From Asanoa siamensis (GTDB taxonomy: Bacteria; Actinomycetota; Actinomycetes; Mycobacteriales; Micromonosporaceae), in NCBI RefSeq assembly GCF_016862555.1, contig NZ_BONE01000009.1:86447-150446 (forward strand): 64,000 nucleotides of DNA. The letters run 5' to 3'. Positions 43,459 to 53,721 of the stretch are shown here, piece by piece; the stretch's first letter is position 1; each line of letters begins with the position of its first letter. The notes under the pieces are model-generated. The model saw nothing but the letters and a program-made list of their open reading frames with translations. It searched no databases and was not told the origin of the DNA. The position numbers and the translations under genes were made by a program.

Positions 43459-45468
43459 TCACCACTGCGCGGGTGGCGGGGGCACGACGACCGGCGGGCG
43501 GTCGTCGCAGGTGATCGTGTTCGGCAGCTCCCAGGCCGCCAGCCACGGGCCGGTCGTCCCGCCGCCGTCGTTGCCGCCGAGGTCGGTGACGCTGAACTCG
43601 GAGCCGGTGGGCGGGAAGTTGAACGAACCGCAGTTGTTGATGCCGACCGCGCCCACGTTGCGGGCGTCGACGTTCTCGAACGTCGCGCCGCCCTTGACCC
43701 GGGCGCTGAGCACCGAGGTGCCGGTGCCGTCGACGCGGACGTCCTTGAAGTGCACGTTGGTGATGGAGTAGAGGTCCTTCACCGACCACTCGCTGACCAG
43801 CATGATCGCGTTGTACGTGCTGTCGAGGTAGTGGTCGCCGGTGACCCGGATGTCCGCGTCGATGTTCTTCTCCAGCGCGTAGATCCAGATCGCGCCGAGC
43901 CCGATGTTCCAGTTGAGCTCGTACGTGCCGGCCCGCACCACGGTGTTGTCGGTGATCGACAGCTTGCCCGCGAACGGTTCCGCGCCGAACCGCGACCCGA
44001 CCTGGATGCCGCTGCCTTCCCGGATCGGGTCGGCGATCAGGTTGCGGGACACGGTGTTGTCGGTGCCGCCGTAGATGGCGATGCCGTTGGCCAGCGTCGG
44101 CGTCTGCACGGTGTTGCGGTCGAAGACGTTCCGCGCGTTGGCGGCCTTCTCGGACCACATCGCCAGCCCGTCGTCGCCGGTGTTGCGGACGAAGTTGTTG
44201 CGCACCACGGAGTCCGTCACTCCGATGTGGAAGTTCAGGGCGTCGGCGATCTGGTCGACGATGATGTTGTCGGTCACCCGCGTGTTGCGCATGGGGCCGT
44301 CGAACCAGAGGCCCACCTTGGTGTGCCTGATGTGCAGCCCGCTGATCGAGGAGTCGCTCAGCGCGCCGCCGATGCCGTTGACCTGGTCGGTGTCGATCCG
44401 CTCGCGCACGTCGCCCTCGATGGCGAAGCCCGACAGGTGCACGTTGCGGCTGCCGCCGTCAGCCGCGTCCTTGCCGTAGAACCCGACGCCGGTGTGCACC
44501 GAGCCGTCGGGCGCCGGCGGGTCGAGCGCGACCTCCTTGCCCTTGATCTTCGTGTACCAGTTGCCCGCGCCCTCGATCGTCACGTTGTCGACGATGATGT
44601 GCCGGTTGACCTGGTAGGTGCCCGGCGGCACGTAGACCTTGAGCCGGGCGAGCCGGGCGAGCGCGATCGCCTTGTCGAAGGCGGCGGCCGAGTCACGACG
44701 ACCGGTCGGGTCGGCGCCGAACAGGAGCACGTTGGACGCCAGCAGGTTGACGTGCGGTGCGCCAACCATCTCGGAGTCGAGCAGGTCGATGACGGTCCAC
44801 GCGGCGGCCGTGCCCTTCGGCGCGGTCAGCCGCACCTTCGCGCCCGCTGGGTAGGTGCGGCCGAGCAGCAACCGCTCCTCGTCGTAGAAGTGCATGGGCC
44901 GGAACGGCTTGGTGATGACGGGAGTCGGCGTGGTCGCCGCCGGGACGCAGGCGCACTCCGTGATCCACCAGTCCGGGTGCAGCAGGTCGGCCTGGGGGTC
45001 GTTGGTGAACGGGTACTGGTTGTAGAGCCACGCGTACTCGGACGTGAGGTTCATGGTCTTCTTGCCGCCGCCGTTGACGGTGACCTGCAGCGGCGCCCGG
45101 ATCCCGCCGCCGTTCGGCGCGTCCGGGATGCTGTAGCGCACCGTGATGGCGTTGGCCGCGGCCGGCAACGTGAACTCGACGTGCTGTCCAGGTTGGAGCT
45201 TGACCGCGGTGCGGCCCGACGCCTCCGCCGGCAACGTGTAGGCGGTGCGGTCCGGCCCGATGACGGTGCCGGTGGTGGCCGCGTTCTCGGCTTCCTGCTC
45301 GAGGAAGTTGACGGTGGCGCCCCGGCCGGCGACCAGCGCCGGGTCGAGCGCCGCGCGGGTGACGACCGGCGCCGTGCCGGCCTGGGCCGGGCCCGCGATG
45401 CCGGCGACACCGAGGCCAACGGCGGCGACGGTGACGACGGCCAGCAAACGAGGTGGTGTCCGCGACAT
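43459..45468 (-). CDS. Secreted GH87-like (alpha-1,3-glucanase/mycodextranase) beta-helix protein
   Basis: A 669-residue secreted protein: signal peptide (LLAVVTVAAVGLGVAGIAGP), an N-terminal carbohydrate-binding-like beta domain (about residues 45-235), then a right-handed beta-helix beginning at LLFGADPTGRRDSAAAFDKA and running almost to the end. The segment NFHIGVTDSVVRNNFVRNTG followed by DDGLAMWS, with Asp432 and Asp433, is the GH87 active-site signature of alpha-1,3-glucanases and mycodextranases. The ATG at 45468 is preferred over a TTG one codon earlier; the ribosome site is weak. A role against fungal alpha-glucan is the family precedent; no link to the arabinan operators was seen in its upstream region. 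Confidence 0.82.
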   Translation of the reverse strand: MSRTPPRLLAVVTVAAVGLGVAGIAGPAQAGTAPVVTRAALDPALVAGRGATVNFLEQEAENAATTGTVIGPDRTAYTLPAEASGRTAVKLQPGQHVEFTLPAAANAITVRYSIPDAPNGGGIRAPLQVTVNGGGKKTMNLTSEYAWLYNQYPFTNDPQADLLHPDWWITECACVPAATTPTPVITKPFRPMHFYDEERLLLGRTYPAGAKVRLTAPKGTAAAWTVIDLLDSEMVGAPHVNLLASNVLLFGADPTGRRDSAAAFDKAIALARLARLKVYVPPGTYQVNRHIIVDNVTIEGAGNWYTKIKGKEVALDPPAPDGSVHTGVGFYGKDAADGGSRNVHLSGFAIEGDVRERIDTDQVNGIGGALSDSSISGLHIRHTKVGLWFDGPMRNTRVTDNIIVDQIADALNFHIGVTDSVVRNNFVRNTGDDGLAMWSEKAANARNVFDRNTVQTPTLANGIAIYGGTDNTVSRNLIADPIREGSGIQVGSRFGAEPFAGKLSITDNTVVRAGTYELNWNIGLGAIWIYALEKNIDADIRVTGDHYLDSTYNAIMLVSEWSVKDLYSITNVHFKDVRVDGTGTSVLSARVKGGATFENVDARNVGAVGINNCGSFNFPPTGSEFSVTDLGGNDGGGTTGPWLAAWELPNTITCDDRPPVVVPPPPAQW

Positions 45469-45611
45469 CAAGGACTCGTTTCCGTAGCGAGGTAGGGAGA
45501 TGGGGACCCTGACCTTAGAGCCATAGATGTTGATGACACAAGCATCCGTCTATGATTTGCGAGAACTTGTTGCGCGCTTGCGGTCAGCGATCAGTTTCTT
45601 GCAACCGCAGA

Positions 45612-47342
45612 TCAGCGTGGCGGCGGCTGGGCCAGCCCGATTCGCCGGTACGTCTCCGAGTTGACGTTGTCGACGACCGTCAGCTCGTCGTCGTCACAGC
45701 GATAGCTCGCTGACGGATCGGCCTCGGGGTCCTGCGTCAGGGCGGCGCTCACCCGCACCGACCCGTTGACCCGCCAGGTCGTCGTGCCGCTGTTCCGCAC
45801 CGAGGTGATCACGAGCTTGTCGCCGACCGTCTTGTGGCGCCAGGTCACCGTGCCCTTGTGGGTGACCCGGTACGTCTTGCCGCCCGCCCGCCCGGACTTG
45901 TTCCCCTCGGCGCGGTAGTCGGTCCAGCCCGTGCCGTCAGCGAGGTAGTTCACGAACCACCCCTTGCCCGACAGGCCGAGGTCGACCTTCGTGCCCCACA
46001 TGTTCACGCCGGGCTGGTGGTAGGACACGGCCTGCCAGCGGCCCACCAGGCACGGATCGACGCCGGCGGCGACGCTCGGCGTCGGCGTGGGTGTGGGTGT
46101 GCTCGTCGGCGTCGCCACCGACGACGCCGCATGCGTGGCGGGTGCGACCAACTCCTGGGCAACGCCACGACCGTCCGGCCGGAAGGCCAACGCCGTGCCG
46201 GCCGAGACGGCGACGACTGCCAGCCCCGCCACGAGAACGACACCACGACGGGAGCGGCGCCGCCGCACCGGAGAGCCCGGCGTCGGCGCCCCGGCGCCCG
46301 ACTCGACCGGCAACGGTCGGACCGCGCCCTCCGCGACCGCCAGCTCCGGTTGCTCGGCGGCCGTCGGGATGATGCCGAGCGCCTGGTGCAGCGCGGTGCT
46401 CACCAGCGGATAGCGGCTCGCGCCGCCGACCAGGAAGACGTGGGTCGGCCCGACGCCGGCGGCGGCCAAGGCGGCACGGCAGGCGGCGACGGTGCGGTCG
46501 ATCAGCGGCCGCGCCAGGGCGTCGAGTTGCTCGCGACCGAGCGGGGCGTCCTCGTCGAGCAGCGGCAACGTGATCCGGGCCGACGTGCGGCGCTAAAGCG
46601 CCTCCTTGGCCAGGCGCACGTCGTCCCAGAGCTGCCGGCTGAGCCGGCGGTCGGCGTCCGAGGCGGGCTCGACCAGTCGCTGCCAGCCGTCCCGGCCGCC
46701 GTAGACCGCCGTCAGATGCGCGACGATCGCCGCGTCGATGTCGAGCCCGCCGGTGCCGATCAGGCCTTCCGTGCTGAGCACCGCGAAGCCGTCGCCGGTG
46801 CGGCGGACCACGGAGGCGTCGAACGTACCGGCGCCGAGATCGTAGATCAGCGCGTCCGCGCCGTCGGGAAGATCGTGCGCGCCCGCGGCCGCGACCGGCT
46901 CCATCACGAGATCGACCTGGGCTACGCCCGTCCTGCCGGCCGCCGCGAGCAACGTCTCTCGCCGGTGGGCACCCCAGGCGGCCGGATGGGTGAGGACCAA
47001 CCGGACCGGCGCCGCGCCCGCGGTCCGGGTCGCTTCCTGCACCACCCGGCGCAGCACCGCGCCGATCAGGTCGACGACCGGATGCTCGACCCCGGCCAGC
47101 AGCACCGTGCCGTCGTCGATGCGCGACTTGGGATGAAACTCGGCACCGGCCGGGTTGGCCCGCGCGGCCTGCACGGCATCGCGCCCGACGAGGATCGCGT
47201 CGCCCTCGACACAGATCGCGGAGGGCAGCAGGGGCGAGCCGTCGAAGAGCACCGCCTGGCCGCGGCCGTCGGGCCAGCGCAGGGTGGCGGCGGTGTTGGA
47301 CGTCCCGAAATCGACGCCGAGGACCACGCCGCCCATATTCAT
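45612..47342 (-). pseudogene. Hsp70-like protein gene interrupted by an in-frame amber codon
   Basis: Reading from 47342, an Hsp70-type nucleotide-binding domain begins GVDFGTSNTAATLRWPDG and continues through GADALIYDLGAGTFDASVVR to VRLAKEAL, where codon 250 is TAG (46593-46595). The same frame stays open after it (RRTSARITLPLLDEDAP) with the remaining NBD signature HVFLVGGASRYPLVSTAL, a membrane segment (GVVLVAGLAVVAVSAGTALA), a Thr-Pro stretch and a C-terminal ligand-like domain of about 120 residues. Related actinobacterial proteins usually have Ser at the TAG position (EALS-RR), so one base change (TCG to TAG) explains it. It is either a recent nonsense mutation, a sequencing error, or two separate products. 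Confidence 0.75.
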
Positions 47343-47441
47343 GACCGCAACCGTATCCACCCCGGGCGACGCGGGATCGACCTGCGGACGTACATCCGTG
47401 GGCCGACGCGCCCCCACCTGCCGATACCTACCATCGACCGC

Positions 47442-48545
47442 ATGAGCGCCGCAGCCGTGCACCGCCTCCCCTCCGCCGCCCTGTCGTGGGTGGCGCTCGC
47501 CGCGTACCCACTCGCCCTCGTCCTCGCGGTCGTCAGCCTGAACGACTCGGCGACCGTGCTGCCGGTCCTGGTGCTCGGGCTCCCGGCGATCGTGGTGCCG
47601 CGCTGGCCCATGGCAGGGTTCCTGCTCATGGCGGCCGGCGTCGCCGGGCTGGCCCCGTTCCACCCGACGGGGCTGATCATCGGCGTCCAGGCGGTGGTGC
47701 TCGACGTGGCGGTCGCCGTTCTGGCCGCCACCCGGTCCCGCCTCTCGGGGGTGATCGCCGCGGTCGTGGCCCTGCTGGTCCAGTTCGGCGCGGCCACGTT
47801 GGAAAACAGCGAAGCCTTCGTCAACGTTTTGATCGCGATGTTGCTCGGCGTCGTGGTGGCCTGGCTGGCCGGCACGGCGGTCCGCCAGCGGCGCGAGTAC
47901 GGCTCGGCCCTGCTGCGCCGCGCGGCCGAGGAGGCGGTCACCAGGGAGCGGCTGCAGATCGCCCGCGACCTGCACGACCAGGTGGCGCACAGCATCGGCG
48001 TCATCGCGATCCAGGCCGGCGTCGGCCGCCGGGTCATCGACACCCAGCCGGACGAGGCCCGCAAGGCGCTCGACACCATCGAGACCGCGAGCCGGGAGAC
48101 GCTCGCGGGCCTGCGCCGGACCCTGGTCGCGCTGCGGCGCAGCGACTCCGAGGCGGCCGTCAACGAGACCAGCGGCCTGACCGACCTCGACCGGTTGGTC
48201 ACCGCCACCGAAGCCGCCGGGGTCCGGGCCCGGGTGCGCACCGAGGGCGAGGCCCGGGTGCTGCCGCCGGACGTCGACCTGGCCGCCTACCGGATCGTCC
48301 AGGAGGCGCTGACCAACGTCGTGCGGCACGCGCACGTCGAAACCTGCGAGATCCTCATCGCGTACGGCCCTTCGGAGCTGCGCGTCGAGGTGACCGACGC
48401 CGGCCGGGGCGGCACGGGCGACGGGACCGGCTACGGCCTGCGCGGGATGCGCGAGCGGGTCGCCCTGTTCGGCGGCGAGCTCACCGCCGGCCCCCGGGCC
48501 GACGGCGGCTTCCAGGTGACCGCGACCCTGCCGGTGCCGGCATGA
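47442..48545 (+). CDS. Two-component sensor histidine kinase (HisKA_3/NarX class)
   Basis: A 367-residue kinase: about five N-terminal membrane segments (to residue 150), a coiled linker, a HisKA_3 dimerisation domain with the phosphoacceptor His in ARDLHDQVAHSIGVIAIQAG, and a C-terminal ATPase domain with the N-box EALTNVVRHAHVE and G-box GTGYGLRGMRERVALFGG. No extracytoplasmic sensor domain is visible, so the signal may be membrane-related. Its stop overlaps the response-regulator start (ATGA). Confidence 0.93.
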   Translation: MSAAAVHRLPSAALSWVALAAYPLALVLAVVSLNDSATVLPVLVLGLPAIVVPRWPMAGFLLMAAGVAGLAPFHPTGLIIGVQAVVLDVAVAVLAATRSRLSGVIAAVVALLVQFGAATLENSEAFVNVLIAMLLGVVVAWLAGTAVRQRREYGSALLRRAAEEAVTRERLQIARDLHDQVAHSIGVIAIQAGVGRRVIDTQPDEARKALDTIETASRETLAGLRRTLVALRRSDSEAAVNETSGLTDLDRLVTATEAAGVRARVRTEGEARVLPPDVDLAAYRIVQEALTNVVRHAHVETCEILIAYGPSELRVEVTDAGRGGTGDGTGYGLRGMRERVALFGGELTAGPRADGGFQVTATLPVPA

Positions 48546-49207
48546 CGGTGCGGGTGCTGCTGGCCGACGACCAGCCGCTGGTCCGGGCCGGCCTGCGGGT
48601 GCTGATCGCCGATCACCCCGATCTCGAGGTGGTCGGCGAGGCCAGCACGGGCGTCGAGGCCGTGCACCTCACCCGGGAGGTCGGTCCGGACGTGGTGGTG
48701 ATGGACATCCGGATGCCTGTCATGGACGGCATCGCGGCCACCCGCATGATCGTCGAGGGCGGGTCGGCGGCCCGGGTGGTGATGCTCACCACCTTCGATG
48801 ACGACGACAACGTGTACGGCGCCCTACGGGCCGGTGCCAGCGGCTTCCTGGTCAAGGACATGGCGCTGGAGGACATCCTCGGCGCGGTCCGGGTGGTGGC
48901 CGCCGGCGACGGCCTGATCGCGCCGAGCGTCACGCGCCGGCTGATCGCGGAGTTCGCCGGCCGGCCCACGGCGGCGGCGCCGGCTGCCAGGCCCGGCGCG
49001 CTCGCGGGGATCACCGAGCGGGAGCGCGAGGTGCTGACGCTGGTCGGGCAGGGGCTGTCGAACACCGAGATCGCCGCGCGGCTGGTGATCAGTGTCGCCA
49101 CGGCCAAGACCCACGTCGCCCGGCTGTTCACGAAGCTCGACGCGCGGGACCGCGTACACCTGGTGATCATGGCTTATGAAATGGGACTTGTGACGCCGTC
49201 GCCGTGA
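48542..49207 (+). CDS. NarL/LuxR-family response regulator
   Basis: A 221-residue regulator. Receiver domain: acidic pocket ADD near the start, phosphoacceptor Asp in VVVMDIRMPVMDG, conserved Thr in VVMLTTFDD and Lys in FLVKDM. Output domain: LuxR helix-turn-helix ITEREREVLTLVGQGLSNTE and TAKTHVARLFTKLDARDRVH. Partner of the kinase just upstream, with which it is translationally coupled. Targets are unknown. Confidence 0.95.
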   Translation: MTVRVLLADDQPLVRAGLRVLIADHPDLEVVGEASTGVEAVHLTREVGPDVVVMDIRMPVMDGIAATRMIVEGGSAARVVMLTTFDDDDNVYGALRAGASGFLVKDMALEDILGAVRVVAAGDGLIAPSVTRRLIAEFAGRPTAAAPAARPGALAGITEREREVLTLVGQGLSNTEIAARLVISVATAKTHVARLFTKLDARDRVHLVIMAYEMGLVTPSP

Positions 49208-49222
49208 CGCGTTATGGTGGTC

Positions 49223-49300
49223 GGGCCGGCCGAGAGGCGCTGCGACGGACCACCGGGTCCGCCACGCTCGGTCTGGCCTGACGATTGTCAAGGGCGCCTC
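49223..49300 (+). ncRNA. S-adenosylhomocysteine (SAH) riboswitch
   Basis: The leader of the SAH hydrolase gene carries the SAH riboswitch signature: left P1 strand ending CCGAG, the conserved AGGCGCTGCGAC (49235-49246), a P2 hairpin GGACC/GGTCC, the conserved GCCACG and right P1 strand CTCGG. The element AGGCGC (49235-49240) is complementary to GCGCCT (49294-49299), forming the family pseudoknot. The same downstream segment CCTCC (49297-49301) can instead pair with the ribosome site GGAGG (49309-49313), giving a plausible ON switch: SAH binding favours the pseudoknot and frees the ribosome site. Confidence 0.9.
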
Positions 49301-49320
49301 CTGTCACGGGAGGTGCCTCA

Positions 49321-50769
<1,449 letters not shown>

Positions 50770-50781
50770 GTTTCCCTCGCG

Positions 50782-50810
50782 CGGCCCGGGTCCTCTGTGG
50801 ACCCGGGCCG
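50782..50810. terminator. Bidirectional terminator
   Basis: A perfect 12-bp stem (50782-50793 with 50799-50810, loop TCTGT) lies between convergent ahcY and the hypothetical gene at 50820. Confidence 0.88.
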
Positions 50811-50819
50811 TCGCCGTTC

Positions 50820-51869
50820 CTAGTCGTCGGTGGGTGACTTCGCCGGGTTGACCAGCTGGAGCCAGGCCTGTGCCTCGTCGGCCGGCAGCACCGCGTCGAG
50901 CCGGATCTCGGGCACCATCAATGGATAGACCCGGCCGACGTTCCAGGACCGCTCGTACGGCGCCGGGTCGAGCACCACGATCCGGCGGCCGGCGACGGGC
51001 TCGATGTCGACGGGCCGGCCCTCGTTCCAGATCCACTTGCCGCCGGCGTCGACCAGGTTGAACTGGCCCTGGATCGGCGCCGGCGGCTGCAGCGGGCCGT
51101 CGGTCGCCGCGGCCACCCAGGCCGGCTCCGGCGCCCGGCCCGGCAGGTGGCCGCCGCCGACCAGCGTGTGCGCCAGCAGGGTGTGCAGCTGGAAGTTGTC
51201 GCCGACACCGCTGACCGTCACGGTGAACACGGCGCCGGACGCCCGGTGCACCACGACGAGTTGCTCGTCGTCGAGCACGAGCAGCAGGCCGAGCAGCCAG
51301 TGCGCGGCGTCGATCTCGTCCGGCGCGACGGACGCCGCCTCGATCAACCTGTCCCGCTGCGGCACCGCCGCCCGCCCCGCCTTCTGCTGCAACGGCAGCA
51401 GCAGCGCCGGGATCCACTCGTCGACGGTGAACCACGCCTGGGTCACGGCCGACGCCTCGTCGAGGTCGAGCCCGCCCGCGGCGGCCACCCGTTCGACCAC
51501 GGCCCGCGCCGACTCCGGGTCGTTCGGCTGGTCGACCTCCGTGCCGGCCAGCGCCGGGAACCGGGCCGCCTGCTCGAGGCCCGCCGCGACCCGCTCGGCC
51601 AGCACGTCGAGCGCGGCGACCGGATCGCCGCCCGCCTCGACGAGCCCGGCGGCCAGCGCGGCCAGCGGCGCGCCGTTGCCGAGCGGCACCTCCGCCAGCG
51701 CCGGCCGCAACGCGACCAGCGCCTCGGTGAGCTGCGGCGGTTCGGCGCGCTCGACGCCTCTGACGATCTCCTTGAAGGCCCGCTGCGCGGCGGCCTCGTC
51801 GTGCCGGTCGACCGCCTCGGCCAACTCGGCACACAGTTCGGCAACGGACTTCTTCCGGTTCCACAACAT
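50820..51869 (-). CDS. Conserved hypothetical soluble protein
   Basis: A 349-residue cytoplasmic protein starting MLWNRKKSVAELCAELAEAV. The N-terminal half is helical and HEAT-like in character (ALVALRPALAEVPLGNGAPL; LDVLAERVAAGLEQAARF); the second half is a mixed domain (QLVVVHRASGAVFTVTVSGV; GKWIWNEGRPVDIEPVAGRR). No family is recognised. It stands alone, convergent with ahcY and divergent from the DUF4331 operon. Confidence 0.7.
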   Translation of the reverse strand: MLWNRKKSVAELCAELAEAVDRHDEAAAQRAFKEIVRGVERAEPPQLTEALVALRPALAEVPLGNGAPLAALAAGLVEAGGDPVAALDVLAERVAAGLEQAARFPALAGTEVDQPNDPESARAVVERVAAAGGLDLDEASAVTQAWFTVDEWIPALLLPLQQKAGRAAVPQRDRLIEAASVAPDEIDAAHWLLGLLLVLDDEQLVVVHRASGAVFTVTVSGVGDNFQLHTLLAHTLVGGGHLPGRAPEPAWVAAATDGPLQPPAPIQGQFNLVDAGGKWIWNEGRPVDIEPVAGRRIVVLDPAPYERSWNVGRVYPLMVPEIRLDAVLPADEAQAWLQLVNPAKSPTDD

Positions 51870-52033
51870 CGGGCGATGGTACGGGTCCGCGGTCGGCCGT
51901 GCCGGCCGCCGGGGCGCTATTCGGAGCGACCCCCGTACCGGATGGGTCGGTGACAGGAAGTCGACTCCGGCCAATCCGCCCGGCCGTCCCGCATCGAAGT
52001 CCTCGCGCAGGCACGCCTGATCGGAGGACAGAG

Positions 52034-53656
52034 ATGACCAGGAAACCCCGCGCGATCCTCGCGGCACTCGCCGTGACCGGTATCGCGCTGGCCGCACTCG
52101 GGCCGCAGTCGTCGGTGGCGTCCAGCCACCGCGAGGCGCCGCTGATCGCCAGCGACCCGGCCGCCGACAACACCGACCTGTACGCCTTCGTCAGCCCCGA
52201 GCGGCCCGACTACGTGACGCTGATCGCGAACTGGATCCCGTTCGAGGAGCCCGACGGCGGGCCGAACTTCTACCCGTTCGCGACCGACGCGGCGTACAAC
52301 ATCAATATCGACAACGACGGCGACGCGAAGGCCGACGCCGTGTTCCGCTGGACCTTCAAGAACGTCGACAAGCGCGGCGGGTCGACATTCCTCTACAACA
52401 ACGGGCCCGTCGACTCGTTCGACGACCCGAACCTGCTGTTCAAGCAGACCTACACGCTCGAGTCGTCGTTCGACGGCGCTCCGTTCAAGACCCGCGTCGC
52501 GGGCGCCCCGGTCGCGCCGTCCCGGATCGGCAACGCCTCGATGCCCGACTACCAGAAGCTGCGCGACGAGGCGACGATCCAGCTCGACGGTGGCTGGAAG
52601 CTGTTCGCGGGCCAGGCCGACGACCCGTTCTTCCTCGACCTGCGGGTCTTCGACCTGCTCTACGGCGGCGACCTGAGCGAGACCGGCCAGGACACGCTGG
52701 CCGGCTACAACGTCAACACGATCGCGCTGCAGGTGCCGTTCAAGGACGTGGCCCTGCGCGGCGACAGCAACCGCAACCCGGTCGTCGGGGTCTGGACCAC
52801 GACGGACCGCGCGAAGGTACGGGTCACCGGCCAGCAGACGCAGGGCATCCGCGGCGAGCGGGTGCAGGTCTCCCGGCTGGGCAACCCGTTGGTCAACGAG
52901 GTCGTCGTGCCGGCGAACCTGAAGGACGCGTTCAACTCGATCTCGCCGGACAAGGACGCCGGCATCCCGGCCGTCGTCAAGCGGGTCACCGACCCCGAGC
53001 TACCCAAGCTGATCGAGGCCATCTACGGCGTACCCGCGCCGGCCACGCCCCGCAACGACCTGGTCGAGATCTTCCTGACCGGCATCACCACCAAGGCCAA
53101 CGGTCCGATCAAGGCCGACCTCAACTCGCAGCTCAACAACAAGGACGTCAACCCGAAGCGGTTCCGGCCCTCCGAGATGCTGCGACTCAACCTCGGCGTC
53201 CCGGTCGCGGACCAGCCCAACCGGCTCGGCGTGCTCGGCGGCGACCTGCAGGGCTTCCCGAACGGCCGGCGGCTCGGCGACGACGCCGTCGACATCTCCA
53301 TCCAGGCGGTCGAGGGCGCGGCGCAGACCGGTCAGCTCGTCGACGCGCTGGCCGCGGGCGACAAGGTGGACGCCAACGACAACCAGTTCGGCGATCAGTT
53401 CCCGTACGTGGCCCTGCCGAACGTCGGCGCGGTCAACGGTGGCAAGGCGGCCGCGGACCCGGGTGCGGCCGTGCGGCCGGACTCGCCGGCTCCGGAACTG
53501 TCGCCGGCCTCCGCGGCGGCGGGCGACGACATGGGCACCGGCGCGGTGCTGACCGTCGCGGTGATCGGCACCCTGCTCCTGACGCTGGTCCTGGTGACCT
53601 GGTGGTACCGCCGGCGCCGGCCGGACGCCGTTTCGGACGACACCGTCAAGCTCTGA
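52034..53656 (+). CDS. DUF4331 exported protein with C-terminal membrane anchor
   Basis: A 540-residue protein with a signal peptide (ILAALAVTGIALAALGPQSS), the DUF4331 opening SHREAPLIASDPAADNTDLY, the body with repeated beta blocks (FRWTFKNVDKRGGSTFLYNN; FFLDLRVFDLLYGGDLSETG; LRLNLGVPVADQPNRLGVLG) and a C-terminal membrane segment (AVLTVAVIGTLLLTLVLVTW) with a basic tail. DUF4331 is of unknown function. It starts a three-gene set with a TPR protein and a NicO-type metal exporter; GGAGG precedes the ATG. Confidence 0.88.
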   Translation: MTRKPRAILAALAVTGIALAALGPQSSVASSHREAPLIASDPAADNTDLYAFVSPERPDYVTLIANWIPFEEPDGGPNFYPFATDAAYNINIDNDGDAKADAVFRWTFKNVDKRGGSTFLYNNGPVDSFDDPNLLFKQTYTLESSFDGAPFKTRVAGAPVAPSRIGNASMPDYQKLRDEATIQLDGGWKLFAGQADDPFFLDLRVFDLLYGGDLSETGQDTLAGYNVNTIALQVPFKDVALRGDSNRNPVVGVWTTTDRAKVRVTGQQTQGIRGERVQVSRLGNPLVNEVVVPANLKDAFNSISPDKDAGIPAVVKRVTDPELPKLIEAIYGVPAPATPRNDLVEIFLTGITTKANGPIKADLNSQLNNKDVNPKRFRPSEMLRLNLGVPVADQPNRLGVLGGDLQGFPNGRRLGDDAVDISIQAVEGAAQTGQLVDALAAGDKVDANDNQFGDQFPYVALPNVGAVNGGKAAADPGAAVRPDSPAPELSPASAAAGDDMGTGAVLTVAVIGTLLLTLVLVTWWYRRRRPDAVSDDTVKL

Positions 53657-53663
53657 CCGGTTC

Positions 53664-53695
53664 GGGGGCGCGTCCCGTCGCCGGGGCGCGCCCCC
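53664..53695 (+). terminator. Hairpin between DUF4331 and TPR genes (attenuator or terminator)
   Basis: Nine-base perfect arms (53664-53672 with 53687-53695) around a 14-base loop follow the DUF4331 stop by 7 bases. It lacks a T-run, so partial readthrough into the TPR gene is likely. Confidence 0.5.
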
Positions 53696-53721
53696 ACCGC
53701 CCGTGGGAAGGACCATCCGTC

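Noticed and set aside
45469..45611. LacI operator before the GH87-like gene
   Set aside because: The AT-rich gap was read on both strands and has no GNAANCGATTNC match.
45612..46568. A separate 318-residue gene starting at a TTG
   Set aside because: It is in frame with, and continues, the Hsp70 domain upstream of the TAG, and no ribosome site precedes the TTG; treated as part of one interrupted gene.
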